A DNA stretch of 64,000 bases from Yinghuangia seranimata (GTDB lineage Bacteria; Actinomycetota; Actinomycetes; Streptomycetales; Streptomycetaceae), in assembly GCF_029953285.1 (NCBI RefSeq), contig NZ_JASAOI010000011.1:1-64000 (forward strand). The letters are read 5' to 3'. The notes beneath the pieces were generated by a model that saw only the letters and a program-made list of their open reading frames with translations, searched no databases and had not been told where the DNA came from. Every line of letters starts with the position of its first letter. Position 1 is the first letter of the stretch. The translations under genes were made by a program, and so were the position numbers. Below are positions 34,528 to 42,963 of this stretch, piece by piece.

Positions 34528-36039
34528 ATGACACGCGTCCTCCTCGTCACCGGCCCCGGCGGCGCCGGCCGCACCACCGTGGCCGCGGCCACAGCAGCCG
34601 CAGCCGCCCGAGACGGCCAGACCGTCCTCCTCCTGGCCGCCGACGGCACAGCCGACGCCGACACGGTCCTGGCCGTCGAACTGACCGGCGACCCGGTCGA
34701 GGTGTGGGACGCGACCTCCGACGAGCCCGGGGACGACGCCCCGGACACCCAAACGCCCGGCGCCACCGCCGCACAAGAAGCGGATCGGCGCGGCGTGGAC
34801 GCTTCGCTTGACGACGACCCCGGTGGCGGGGGACAGGGAGACACCGGTTCCACGGGCGCGTCGGCTGACGGCGCGGCGCCCCGTGGCGGTTCGGGGCGTT
34901 CCGCTGGCCGGACGCGCGGTGGCGACGGGCCGGGCTACGCCGGTTCCGCGGGCGCGGACGCCGCACGTGAGGCGGGTCGGCGCGGTGTGGACGCTTCGCT
35001 TGATGACGGCCCCGATGGCGAGGGGCAGGGAGACACCGGTTCCGCAGGCGCGGCGGCCGGCGAGCCCGGGGTGTTCTTTGCTGCGCGGGTGGCCGTGCAG
35101 GAGGAGTTCGAGCGGGAGTTTCTGCTCGTGCAGGAGCAGTTGCGTGGCCTGCTTGCGCTCGTCGGGGTCGACCCGCTGGATGCGGAGGAGATCACTGCGG
35201 TGCCCGGGGCCGCGGATGCGTTGGCGTTGCGGGCGTTGGCGCGGCATGCCGGGTCGGGGGAGTGGGACCTGATCGTCGTCGACCTTCCGCCGGTCGACCG
35301 TACTGCGCTCGCGTTGGCGCTGCCTGAGTCGCTTGCGCGTTATCTCGACCGGCTGCTGCCCGTCGAGCGGCAGGCCGCGCGGTCGTTGCGGCCCGTGCTC
35401 GCGGCGGTCGCCGGGCTGCCGATGCCCGACGAGTGGGTGTACGACACCGCGCGGCGCGTCATCGCCGAGCTCGACGCCATCCGGGCCGTCGTCGACGGGC
35501 CGGACACCGCCGTGCGCCTCGTCACCCGGGCGGGGACCGTCGCGGCCGCCGCCGACCGCCGGGCCGCGTCCGCGCTCGCGTTGTACGGCAGGCGGGTCGA
35601 CGACGTCGTCGTCAACGGCGGGCATTTCGGCGGGGAGGTGCCGCCCGAGCGGGTCGCCGCGCTGGGGGAGCTGTTCCCGTCGGCGGCCGTCACCGCCGTT
35701 CCCGCGCTGGACACCGAGCCGGTCGGGCTCGCGGCGCTGCTCGCGTTCGCGGCCGCGCTGCCGCCGACCGGCGAAGGCGGCGCACGTCCGGCCGACGGGT
35801 TCGCGGTGGAGCAGGACGGCGACCGGCTGATCCTCGTCGTGCCGCTGCCCGGCGCCGACCGCGGCGACCTGGACCTGCTGCGGCGCGGCGACGAACTGGT
35901 CGTGACCGTCGGCGCGTACCGTCGGCTGATCCCGCTGCCGTCCGCGCTGCGGCGCTGCACGATCGAGGGCGCGGGGCTGCGCGCCGGCACGCTGCGGGTG
36001 CGGTTCGTCCCTGATCCGGCCGTGTGGATGCGGACATGA
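34528..36039 (+). CDS. ArsA-like P-loop ATPase with repetitive insertion
   Basis: This 503-residue protein is related to ArsA/Get3 ATPases. The N-terminal P-loop is VTGPGGAGRTTVAAATAAAA with the deviant Walker A GPGGAGRTT; DLIVVDLPPVDR gives Walker B. The C-terminal 80 residues (VEQDGDRLILVVPLPGAD onwards) resemble the Hsp20-like domain found in some ArsA relatives. Between residues 65 and 185 lies an acidic, Gly/Asp-rich stretch containing a duplicated unit (copies at about 86-111 and 150-175). The family member Rv2184c pairs with an SRPBCC gene as here. A role in membrane-protein or lipid handling is possible but unproved. No arsenic genes are near. Confidence 0.87.
   Translation: MTRVLLVTGPGGAGRTTVAAATAAAAARDGQTVLLLAADGTADADTVLAVELTGDPVEVWDATSDEPGDDAPDTQTPGATAAQEADRRGVDASLDDDPGGGGQGDTGSTGASADGAAPRGGSGRSAGRTRGGDGPGYAGSAGADAAREAGRRGVDASLDDGPDGEGQGDTGSAGAAAGEPGVFFAARVAVQEEFEREFLLVQEQLRGLLALVGVDPLDAEEITAVPGAADALALRALARHAGSGEWDLIVVDLPPVDRTALALALPESLARYLDRLLPVERQAARSLRPVLAAVAGLPMPDEWVYDTARRVIAELDAIRAVVDGPDTAVRLVTRAGTVAAAADRRAASALALYGRRVDDVVVNGGHFGGEVPPERVAALGELFPSAAVTAVPALDTEPVGLAALLAFAAALPPTGEGGARPADGFAVEQDGDRLILVVPLPGADRGDLDLLRRGDELVVTVGAYRRLIPLPSALRRCTIEGAGLRAGTLRVRFVPDPAVWMRT
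34785..35052 (+). repeat. internal direct repeat in the ArsA-like gene
   Basis: Two near-identical 76-base units, 34785-34860 and 34977-35052, are exactly 192 bases (64 codons) apart and encode RRGVDASLDD and QGDTGS in both copies. Several third-base differences (such as GACGAC versus GATGAC) show that they are not a recent assembly artefact. A third partial copy (YAGSAGAD) lies between them. Confidence 0.9.
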
Positions 36040-36121
36040 CCGCCCGCCGAAAGGGCAGGCTGCCTGCACAGTTCGCACAACCGGTCGACCGCGCGGGAGA
36101 ATGCGGCGGGTGGAGCCTTCG

Positions 36122-36508
36122 ATGAAGACGACGGACGGTGCCGACGACGCGTGGGCGGCGGTCGCCGACCCGCTCCCGGGCGCGCGTGAGGACGCCGACG
36201 GGCCGCGCGGTGAGCGCGGTGAGCGTGCGGGCGCCGAGCCCCCGCCGTCCGACGGGCCGCGTCCCGATCCCGCCGACCGGCTCGCCGAGGAGGCGCGGAA
36301 GCTCGCCGAGGCGCTGGCCGGGCAGGCCGCCGTGCTGCGCGGCCGGGTCGTCGAGCCGTTGGTGCGCAAGCATCCCGAGGCCGCCGCGCACCTGGGCGCG
36401 GCCGGGTACGAGCTGAAGGCCGCGTACCGCGCGTTCGTCGCCGACAAGGAACGGCGCTGGGCGTCGCGCGCGGCGCGGGCCGAACGCGTGGACCTCGACG
36501 ACGACTGA
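36122..36508 (+). CDS. DUF5304-like small acidic protein
   Basis: This 128-residue soluble protein has a disordered acidic N-terminus (to about residue 55), then a helical domain: RLAEEARKLAEALAGQAAVL, VEPLVRKHPEAAAHLGAAG and YELKAAYRAFVADKERRW, ending in the acidic RVDLDDD. This order agrees with the Streptomyces family DUF5304, which sits next to the glucokinase gene. GGAG lies 7 bases before the ATG at 36122; the ATG at 36101 is an alternative. It lies between the ArsA-like gene and glucokinase on the same strand. The function is unknown. Confidence 0.8.
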   Translation: MKTTDGADDAWAAVADPLPGAREDADGPRGERGERAGAEPPPSDGPRPDPADRLAEEARKLAEALAGQAAVLRGRVVEPLVRKHPEAAAHLGAAGYELKAAYRAFVADKERRWASRAARAERVDLDDD

Positions 36509-36562
36509 TCCGCCGCCGCGCCCGCGGGGCTCCACCGCTCCACCGAACTCACCGAGGAAGAC

Positions 36563-37507
36563 ATGGGACTGACGATCGGCGTCGACATCGGCGGCACCAA
36601 GATCCTGGCGGGTGTCGTCGACGCCGCGGGCGTGGTCCTGGACCGCGTGAAGGTGCCGACCCCGAAGGACCCCGCCGCGGTGGCCGAGGCCATCGGGGAC
36701 GTGGTCCGGCACCTGTGCCAGGACCGCGCGGGCGCCGTCGAGGCGGTCGGGCTGGGCGCGGCCGGGTTCATCGCGGCGGACCGGGCGACGGTCATGTTCT
36801 CCGCGAACGTGTCGGCGTGGGTCGACGAGCCGCTGCGCGACCGGATCCAGGCGCTGGTCGGGCTGCCGGTCGTGGTCGAGAACGACGCCAACGCGGCGGC
36901 GTGGGCCGAGGTGCGGTTCGGTGCGGCCGCGGGGCACGACGACGTGGTGTGCCTGACCGTCGGCACGGGCATCGGCGGGGCGATCGTCCAGAACGGCGAG
37001 CTGGTCCGCGGCCGGTACGGCATCGCGGGCGAGCCGGGCCACATGCGGGTCGTCCCGGACGGTCTGCCGTGCGGCTGCGGCAACTTCGGCTGCTGGGAGC
37101 AGTACGCGAGCGGCAACGCGCTCACCCGCTTCGCCCGTGAACGCGCCGCGGGAGAGCCGCAGGCCGCGGAGAAGCTGCTGGCCTTCGGCGACGGCACGGC
37201 CGAGGGCGTGCGCGGCCCGCACGTCACCCAGGCGGCGCGCCTGGGCGACCCGGTGGCGCTGGCCGCGTTCCGCGACGTCGGCGAGTGGCTCGGCCAGGGC
37301 ATGGCCGACCTGGCCGCCCTCCTCGACCCGAGCGCCTTCGTCCTAGGCGGCGGTGTCTCCGAGGCCGGCGACCTCCTGCTCGCCCCGGCGCTGGCCGCGT
37401 ACCAGCGCGTGCTGACCCGCGGCCACCGCCCGGCCGCCGACGTCTTGGTCGCCAGCATGGGCCCGGAAGCCGGCCTGGTGGGCGCCGCCGACCTGGCCCG
37501 CCGCTGA
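36563..37507 (+). CDS. glkA: ROK-family glucokinase
   Basis: This 314-residue glucokinase supplies glucose-6-phosphate and in Streptomyces also takes part in glucose repression. The ATP site opens with GVDIGGTKILAGVVD; the catalytic Asp is in VVENDANAAAWAE; the ROK zinc motif is CGCGNFGCWEQYASG, preceded by GEPGHMRV, whose histidine completes the zinc site. Length and motifs are complete. GAGGAAG precedes the ATG. The gene stands at the end of a plus-strand run starting at the phosphoesterase. Confidence 0.95.
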   Translation: MGLTIGVDIGGTKILAGVVDAAGVVLDRVKVPTPKDPAAVAEAIGDVVRHLCQDRAGAVEAVGLGAAGFIAADRATVMFSANVSAWVDEPLRDRIQALVGLPVVVENDANAAAWAEVRFGAAAGHDDVVCLTVGTGIGGAIVQNGELVRGRYGIAGEPGHMRVVPDGLPCGCGNFGCWEQYASGNALTRFARERAAGEPQAAEKLLAFGDGTAEGVRGPHVTQAARLGDPVALAAFRDVGEWLGQGMADLAALLDPSAFVLGGGVSEAGDLLLAPALAAYQRVLTRGHRPAADVLVASMGPEAGLVGAADLARR

Positions 37508-37570
37508 TCTCCGTACCCCGTTGTCCCGCAGGCCGGGCGACGGGGAACACCGTGACTCCGTAGCCGTCCG

Positions 37571-37620
37571 GTGAACGGTTAATGGTCTGGCACTTAACCT
37601 TTGTAAAGATCGGGTTAAGT
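37571..37620. promoter_or_regulatory. AT-rich GGTTAA/TTAACC repeats before a secreted phosphatase
   Basis: In a strikingly AT-rich island, GGTTAA lies at 37577-37582 and CTTAACC (37593-37599) with GGTTAAG (37613-37619) form a perfect inverted repeat spaced by 13 bases. On the minus strand a GTTCACCGG next to them resembles half of a PhoP box. Since the gene downstream is a secreted phosphatase, phosphate control is a reasonable guess, but the 11-base direct-repeat pattern is not complete. Confidence 0.4.
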
Positions 37621-37711
37621 CCCGCCGGATCCCCTCTGTGCGCCTTGTGGACGCGTGACCGCGCGCCGTAGAACTGCGGCCATCCACAGACGCTTTCGGA
37701 GGGGACCACGC

Positions 37712-38986
37712 ATGAGGGCACGCGTTCGGGCCGGGTTGGCCGCGGGGATCGCGATCGCGGGGATGCTGCCGATGACGGCGGCGACCGCCGCGCCGACGGG
37801 GCACCCTGACCGCGGCTGCCCCACGTTGGACGCGAGCCTGCCGTGGTACGGCGAGAACCGGGCCGCGCTCCAGGCGTTCATCGACGACGCGGGGCGCTGC
37901 GGCGCGGGCCACCGGCACGGACCGCGCCCGCTCGCGCTGTTCGACTGGGACAACACCGTCGTCAAGAACGACGTCGGCGACGCCACGACGTTCTGGCTGC
38001 TGCGCCACGACAAGGTCCAGCAGCCGCCGGCCAAGGACTGGACGCGCACCAGCCCGTACCTGACCCAGGCGGCGGCGGCCGCGCTGTCGGCGGCGTGCGG
38101 CACCGCGACCCCGGCCGGCGAGGGCCTGCCGACCGGCACCGACACGCGCTGCGCCGACGAGATCCTGTCGGTGTACTCCAACGGCGCCACGACCGGCGGA
38201 GCGGTCGCGTTCGACGGCTACGACCACCGCCGCATGGAGCCCGCGTACGCCTGGGCCAACCAGCTGCTGGCCGGCTACACCGAGCGCCAGGTCCGCGAGT
38301 TCGCGGCCGCCGCCCGCGCCGAGAACCTCGCCGCGCCCGTCGACGCCACGCAGCAGGTCGGCACCCACCAGGTCGCCGGCTGGGTGCGCTACTACGACCA
38401 ACAGCGGGACCTGATAGGTACGTTGCGCCGGGCCGGCTTCGACGTGCGGATCATCACCGCGTCCCCGGAGACCGTCGTCCAGGTGTGGGCCACGTCGCTC
38501 GGCTTCGACCCGGACGAGGTGGTCGGCATCGAGGCGCGCACCCGGCACGGCAAGCGCACGTACGACATCCCCGGCTGCGGCGGCACCGGCGACAACTCGG
38601 TGATCACCTACTCGGACGGCAAGCGCTGCTTTATCAACCAGGACGTCCTGGGGATCCGCGGCGCCAAGGCCAACCAGCAGCAACCGGCCGACCGGCGGCA
38701 GAAGTTCGCGGCGGGCGACTCCGACACGGACGCCACCTTCGTGCGCGACGCGACCGGGCTGCGGCTCGCCGTCAACCGCAACAAGACCGAGCTGATGTGC
38801 CGCGCGTACGCGAACGACGACGGCAAGTGGCTGGTGAACCCGATGTTCATCGAGCCCAAGGGCAAGAAGAGCTCGCCGTACCCCTGCTCGACCGCGGGCT
38901 ACGTCAACCCCGACGGCAGCAAGGCGCCGCTGCGCGACGACGCCGGCAACATCGTGCCGGACCAGCTGGACACGGTCCACGGCTGA
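37712..38986 (+). CDS. secreted HAD-superfamily phosphatase
   Basis: This 424-residue exported acid-phosphatase-like enzyme has a signal peptide ending near AATAAPTG (about 1-28), then a HAD core with the nucleophile motif LFDWDNTVVKND (DxDNT). Motif II is probably in RIITASPETVV and the motif IV acidic cluster is in AAGDSDTDATF. It resembles the phosphoserine/phosphocholine phosphatase branch. Paired cysteines (for example in GCPTLD, GRCGAG, PGCGGTGD, KRCFIN) would suit disulfides outside the cell. GGAGGGGA lies before the ATG at 37712. The promoter region has AT-rich repeats that may be a phosphate-control site. Confidence 0.87.
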   Translation: MRARVRAGLAAGIAIAGMLPMTAATAAPTGHPDRGCPTLDASLPWYGENRAALQAFIDDAGRCGAGHRHGPRPLALFDWDNTVVKNDVGDATTFWLLRHDKVQQPPAKDWTRTSPYLTQAAAAALSAACGTATPAGEGLPTGTDTRCADEILSVYSNGATTGGAVAFDGYDHRRMEPAYAWANQLLAGYTERQVREFAAAARAENLAAPVDATQQVGTHQVAGWVRYYDQQRDLIGTLRRAGFDVRIITASPETVVQVWATSLGFDPDEVVGIEARTRHGKRTYDIPGCGGTGDNSVITYSDGKRCFINQDVLGIRGAKANQQQPADRRQKFAAGDSDTDATFVRDATGLRLAVNRNKTELMCRAYANDDGKWLVNPMFIEPKGKKSSPYPCSTAGYVNPDGSKAPLRDDAGNIVPDQLDTVHG

Positions 38987-39017
38987 GCACGCACAGCCGT
39001 CGGCTGCGGAGAACGAC

Positions 39018-39050
39018 GAAGGGGACCGGCGCTCGGGGCCGGTCCCCTTC
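39018..39050. terminator. terminator after the phosphatase gene
   Basis: A perfect 13-base inverted repeat GAAGGGGACCGGC / GCCGGTCCCCTTC with a 7-base loop lies between the convergent stops at 38986 and 39091. Confidence 0.88.
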
Positions 39051-39090
39051 GGGGTTCCACAGGTATGGCGGACGCGTCGGCGGGAGCCGG

Positions 39091-39936
39091 TCAGACCACC
39101 GCGCCGTCGTCCGGGTCGTCCTCGTCGTGGTCGCGCCGCAGCCGCGACACGAGCGCGACGAAGCCGCCGCCGCACACCGCGACGGCCATGAACGTCGTCC
39201 ACTCGCCGATCGGCCGACCCAGCAGCACCGCGCCGACCAGGAACAACGGCCCGCCGAGCAGCGCCAGCCAGGCCGTCTTGGTGGCGAGGTCCGTCTTGGG
39301 GAGCGGCGGCGGGGGCGGCGGCACGAAGTGCGCCTCGGGGTCCTCGTCGAGCTCGTCCGGTTCCCCGTCCTCGGGGCGGCCCTCGTCGGGCGTCCAGTCG
39401 CGCGGGCCCGGCGTGGTCACGCCGATGCGGAACGACCCGTCGCCGGGGCGGATGATGCCACTGCCCGGGGTCCCGCGGCCCTTGCCGGTCCTGGTCGTGC
39501 CGTCGACGTCCTCGGCGACCGGCCAGCGCGGCACCGGGTCGCTGACCTCGGCGTCGAAGCCGGCGACGATCTGCGCCCAGACCTCGTCCTCGTCGGGCTC
39601 GGCGGCGGGCGAGGCGGCCGGCTTCACCGTCGCGGTCGCCCCGTCGCCGGCCGCGCCGGACTCCGCGGCGGTGTCCGCGGGGGCCTCGGCCGGCTCGGCG
39701 GCCGCCTTCGGGGGCACGGCCTCGGCGCGCCGCTCGCGCAGCAGCGCCCGGGCGCGCGAGGTCGCCGCCGCGTCCACCCACAGGCGGAGCAGGTCGGGTT
39801 CCTCGTCCAGCGGCGTCACATAGGCCGCCACGCCCTCGGTCCGCAGCACGGCGAGCATGTCGTCGGCGAACCCGGGTTCGAGGTCGGTCAGGGGCTTGTA
39901 CGACTCCGCGTCGAGCCCGTTGCCGCGTCCTGGCAC
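39091..39936 (-). CDS. membrane protein with two C-terminal helices
   Basis: This 281-residue protein begins with about 70 residues that look like a DUF2007-type domain (MLAVLRTEGVAAYVTPLDEE, then LWVDAAATSRARALL), a signal-transducing-protein fold. A long disordered acidic Pro/Ala/Glu linker follows, then two adjacent membrane helices (about 222-240 and 245-262) and an Asp-rich tail. The start is GTG 39936 with AGGA 7 bases upstream. It begins 2 bases after the stop of the esterase gene, so the two are in one operon. The function is unknown; topology suggests a cytoplasmic domain tethered to the membrane. Confidence 0.78.
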   Translation of the reverse strand: MPGRGNGLDAESYKPLTDLEPGFADDMLAVLRTEGVAAYVTPLDEEPDLLRLWVDAAATSRARALLRERRAEAVPPKAAAEPAEAPADTAAESGAAGDGATATVKPAASPAAEPDEDEVWAQIVAGFDAEVSDPVPRWPVAEDVDGTTRTGKGRGTPGSGIIRPGDGSFRIGVTTPGPRDWTPDEGRPEDGEPDELDEDPEAHFVPPPPPPLPKTDLATKTAWLALLGGPLFLVGAVLLGRPIGEWTTFMAVAVCGGGFVALVSRLRRDHDEDDPDDGAVV

Positions 39937-39938
39937 TC

Positions 39939-40730
39939 TCAGTCCTTCGCGTCGTCCTTGGCGTCGTCGCCGTCCTTACCGTCGAACGCGGCAACACGGC
40001 GTACGAATTCCAGGCTTCCGGTGAAGATGCGCTCGGCGTCGTGGTCCAGCGTGGCCACGTGGTAACTGTCCGGCAGCAACTCCGCGGTCACATCGGTCGA
40101 CGATATGCGCGCGAGGACGGTCTCCGAGTTGGCCGGCGCGACCACGTGGTCCTGCGGGCTGCGGAACAGCAGCACCGGCTGGGTGATCTGCGGCAGGTCC
40201 CCCTGCACCACCGGCCACGCCTTCACGAGCGAGTGCAGCGGCTTGAGCGGCGTCCGCGAGTACGCGAGCTCGACGACGCCCTCCTTGCGGATGTCCGAGC
40301 CGATCCCGGCGACCGACTTGGCCAGGTGCTTCAGGACCGGCAGCGCCTTCAGCCGCGGGTCGTCCGCGTGCACCGACGGGTTGACCAGCACGAGGCCCGC
40401 GACCTGGTCGCCGCGCAGCTCGGCGAGCCGCAGCGCTAGCGTGCCGCCCATCGACAGGCCGCCGACGAAGACCGTCTCGCAGCGTTCGCGCAGCGCGTCG
40501 AACGCGCGCTCGACCTCGGCGTACCAGTCCTGCCACGTGGTGAGCGCCATGTCCTGCCAGCGGGTGCCGTGCCCCGGCAGCAGCGGCAGCGACACCGTCA
40601 GCCCGGCCGCCGCGAGGTGCTCGGCCCACGGCCGCATCGACTGCGGCGTGCCGGTGAAACCGTGACTCAGCAGAAATCCGACGGGGCCTCCGTCATGCTG
40701 GTACGGCTCGGCGCCAGGCAGGATCGACAC
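39939..40730 (-). CDS. alpha/beta-hydrolase, carboxylesterase/monoacylglycerol lipase type
   Basis: This 263-residue cytoplasmic esterase is related to Est30 and bacterial monoacylglycerol lipases. The oxyanion region is LLSHGFTGTPQSMRPWAEHL, the nucleophile elbow is FVGGLSMGGTLAL (Ser), the acid is in RSPQDHVVAP (Asp) and the histidine is in DSYHVATLDHD. All catalytic parts are present. A short Asp/Lys-rich tail (DGKDGDDAKDDAKD) ends the protein. AAGGAG lies 8 bases before the GTG start at 40730. It is divergent from the PlsC acyltransferase gene (about 174 bases), which suggests a common link to lipid turnover. Confidence 0.92.
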   Translation of the reverse strand: MSILPGAEPYQHDGGPVGFLLSHGFTGTPQSMRPWAEHLAAAGLTVSLPLLPGHGTRWQDMALTTWQDWYAEVERAFDALRERCETVFVGGLSMGGTLALRLAELRGDQVAGLVLVNPSVHADDPRLKALPVLKHLAKSVAGIGSDIRKEGVVELAYSRTPLKPLHSLVKAWPVVQGDLPQITQPVLLFRSPQDHVVAPANSETVLARISSTDVTAELLPDSYHVATLDHDAERIFTGSLEFVRRVAAFDGKDGDDAKDDAKD

Positions 40731-40904
40731 CGGGCGGCTCCTTCCACATCCTCATGGCGCTCTGTCGGCGGTGGGCTCATCGGGGCCGGGCCCAGGGGAA
40801 TGTTCCCATGGGTGCGCGCACCCCGTACAGCCGCGTACGCCCGCCCAGGCGACTCGCGAGTAGCCATGCTCTAAGGTTCGAGTCGGTTGAAGAGGAGGCC
40901 ACGG

Positions 40905-41738
40905 TTGTTCTACCGGCTGATGAAGGCCATCATCGCCCCGCTGCTCCGGTTGTTCTTCCGCCCCACGGTGGAGGGTAAGGAGCACGTTCCGGACCGCGGG
41001 CCGGCGATCCTTGCGAGCAACCACCTGTCGTTCTCGGACTCCTTCTTCCTGCCCGCGATGCTGCCGCGTCGCGTCACGTTCCTGGCGAAGATGGACTACT
41101 TCACGGGGCGGGGCGTCAAGGGCCGGCTGACCGCGGCCTTCTTCAAGGGCGTGGGGCAGCTGCCCGTGGACCGCACCGGCGGCAGCGCGAGCGAGGCCGC
41201 GCTCAACGCCGGGCTGAAGGTGCTCAAGCACGACCAGCTGCTGGGCATCTACCCGGAGGGCACCCGCTCGCCCGACGGCCGGCTGTACCGCGGCAAGACC
41301 GGTATCGCGCGCATGGCGCTGGAGTCCGGCGCCCCGGTCATCCCCGTCGTCATGATCGACACCGAGAAGATCCAGCCGCCCGGCAAGGTCATCCCCAAGG
41401 TGATGCGGGTCGGCATCAAGATCGGCGAGCCCCTCGACTTCTCGCGCTACGAGGGCATGGAGGACGACCGGTTCATCCTGCGCTCGATCACCGACGAGAT
41501 CATGTACGCCCTGATGGAGCTGTCCGGCCAGGAGTACGTGGACGTCTACGCGGCCGACGCGAAAAAGGCCGTCGCCGAGGCGCGCAAGCAGATCGCCGCC
41601 GCGGAGAAGGCCGAGAAGGCCGAGAAGACCGAGAAGACCGAGAAGACCGAGAAGGCGGAGAAGGCGGAGAAGGCCGCCCACAAGGGCGGGGACAAGGCCG
41701 ACGACAAGGCCGAGAAGAAGGACGACACCTCTGCCTGA
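40905..41738 (+). CDS. 1-acylglycerol-3-phosphate acyltransferase (PlsC family)
   Basis: This 277-residue membrane-associated acyltransferase adds an acyl chain to lysophosphatidic acid or a related lipid. Block I is SNHLSFSDSFFLP (NHxxxxD), block II is near VGQLPVDRTGG, block III is IYPEGTRSPDG and block IV is GAPVIPVVM. The start is the TTG at 40905 with AGAGGAGG 6 bases upstream. The first 225 residues are standard; the tail (about 226-277) is a run of EKA/EKT triplets ending in basic/acidic residues. The equivalent gene in M. tuberculosis is Rv2182c. TAAGGT at 40874-40879 is a plausible -10 box. Confidence 0.92.
   Translation: MFYRLMKAIIAPLLRLFFRPTVEGKEHVPDRGPAILASNHLSFSDSFFLPAMLPRRVTFLAKMDYFTGRGVKGRLTAAFFKGVGQLPVDRTGGSASEAALNAGLKVLKHDQLLGIYPEGTRSPDGRLYRGKTGIARMALESGAPVIPVVMIDTEKIQPPGKVIPKVMRVGIKIGEPLDFSRYEGMEDDRFILRSITDEIMYALMELSGQEYVDVYAADAKKAVAEARKQIAAAEKAEKAEKTEKTEKTEKAEKAEKAAHKGGDKADDKAEKKDDTSA
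41604..41676 (+). repeat. 9-base GAGAAGRCC tandem repeat in plsC tail
   Basis: About eight copies of a 9-base unit (GAGAAGGCC / GAGAAGACC / GAGAAGGCG) encode the AEK/TEK triplets at the C-terminus of the acyltransferase. The unit keeps the reading frame; copy number is likely to vary between strains. Confidence 0.85.
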
Positions 41739-41802
41739 GGCCGCCGCCCGCCCCCTACCATCGACGCGCGGCGAAGCCGCACCGGGCGGACGAGGGGAAA
41801 GC

Positions 41803-42963
41803 ATGTCGGTCGAGCAACCGCTGTGGCGCGCGCTGGCGGTCTTCCGCCTCCTCGCCCTCGGCTACGCGATCGTGCAGTACGTCGGCGTCGCCGACCAGTA
41901 CCGCTACCCGCTCGGCGGCTGGATGGTCATGGGGACCCTCACGCTGTGGACCGCGTACACCATGTACGCGTTCGAGAAGCCCGAGCTGCGCGGCTGGCCG
42001 CTGCTCGGCGCGGACATAGCGATCGCGGTCGGCAGCGTCCTGGCGACCCGCTGGCTCGACGACATCGCCCGCGTCGACGCGGGCAAGATGACGCTCCCCA
42101 CCGTGTGGTCGTCCGCCCCCGTGCTGGCCTGGTCGATCTTCGGCGGCTGGCGCACCGGCGCGGTCGCCGCGCTCGTCACCGGCGGCGCCAACATCGCCGA
42201 ACGCGGCGAGATGACGCAGAGCAACCTGCACAACATCGTGCTCCTTATGCTCGCCGCGACCGCCATCGGCTACGTCGTCGAACTCGCCCGGGCCAGCGAG
42301 CGCGCGCTCGCCCGCGCCCTCCAACTCGAGGCCGCCACACGGGAACGCGAACGGCTCGCCCGCGACATCCACGACAGCGTGCTCCAGGTGCTCGCCCTCG
42401 TGCAGCGGCGCGGCGCCGAGATCGGCGGCGAGGCGGCCGAACTCGGCCGGCTCGCCGGCGAACAGGAGGCGGCGCTCCGCCAGTTGGTGTCCGACGCACC
42501 GGCCGAGCTGGACGAACTCGACCTGCCCGGCTCGGGCGTCGGCGCCGAACCGGCCCGTGCCGACGTCCGCACGCTGCTCGGCCGCCTGGCGGGTTCGCGG
42601 GTCAGCGTCGCGTCCCCGGGCACACCCGTGCTGCTGCCCACGCCGGTCGCGCGCGAGCTCGTCGCGGCGGCGTCGGCGGCGCTCGACAACGTGTGGCGGC
42701 ACGCGGGCGAGGACGCGCGCGCGTGGATCCTGCTCGAGGACGAGCCCGACGAGATCATCGTGAGCGTCCGCGACGACGGCCCCGGCATTCCGCCCGGTCG
42801 CCTCGAAGAAGCGCGCTCCGCGGGGCGGTTGGGTGTCTCGCAGTCCATCGAGGGCCGGCTCCGGGACGTCGGCGGCACCGCCGTCCTGACCTCCATCCCG
42901 GGTCAGGGCACCGAGGTCGAACTGCGCCTGCCCCGGCAGGCCGTCGCCGCCGAGCATGCGTAA
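41803..42963 (+). CDS. macS: sensor histidine kinase, MacS-like
   Basis: This 386-residue sensor kinase probably corresponds to MacS of the Streptomyces MacRS system, which affects morphology and antibiotic production. The N-terminal half has five or six membrane helices (MASE/DUF5931-type sensor, about 10-160). The phosphorylated residue is His190 in ERLARDIHDSVLQVLALV, a HisKA_3 motif, and the ATPase domain shows DNVWRHA and VRDDGPGIPPG. In the usual arrangement macR follows directly; here a MarR gene and a minus-strand DUF2203 gene lie between, and the regulator starts 1.27 kb downstream. The start is ATG 41803. Confidence 0.9.
   Translation: MSVEQPLWRALAVFRLLALGYAIVQYVGVADQYRYPLGGWMVMGTLTLWTAYTMYAFEKPELRGWPLLGADIAIAVGSVLATRWLDDIARVDAGKMTLPTVWSSAPVLAWSIFGGWRTGAVAALVTGGANIAERGEMTQSNLHNIVLLMLAATAIGYVVELARASERALARALQLEAATRERERLARDIHDSVLQVLALVQRRGAEIGGEAAELGRLAGEQEAALRQLVSDAPAELDELDLPGSGVGAEPARADVRTLLGRLAGSRVSVASPGTPVLLPTPVARELVAAASAALDNVWRHAGEDARAWILLEDEPDEIIVSVRDDGPGIPPGRLEEARSAGRLGVSQSIEGRLRDVGGTAVLTSIPGQGTEVELRLPRQAVAAEHA

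Noticed and set aside
41604-41676. Tandem repeats considered as a CRISPR-like array
   Set aside because: The 9-base units have no spacers and encode the charged tail of PlsC in frame.
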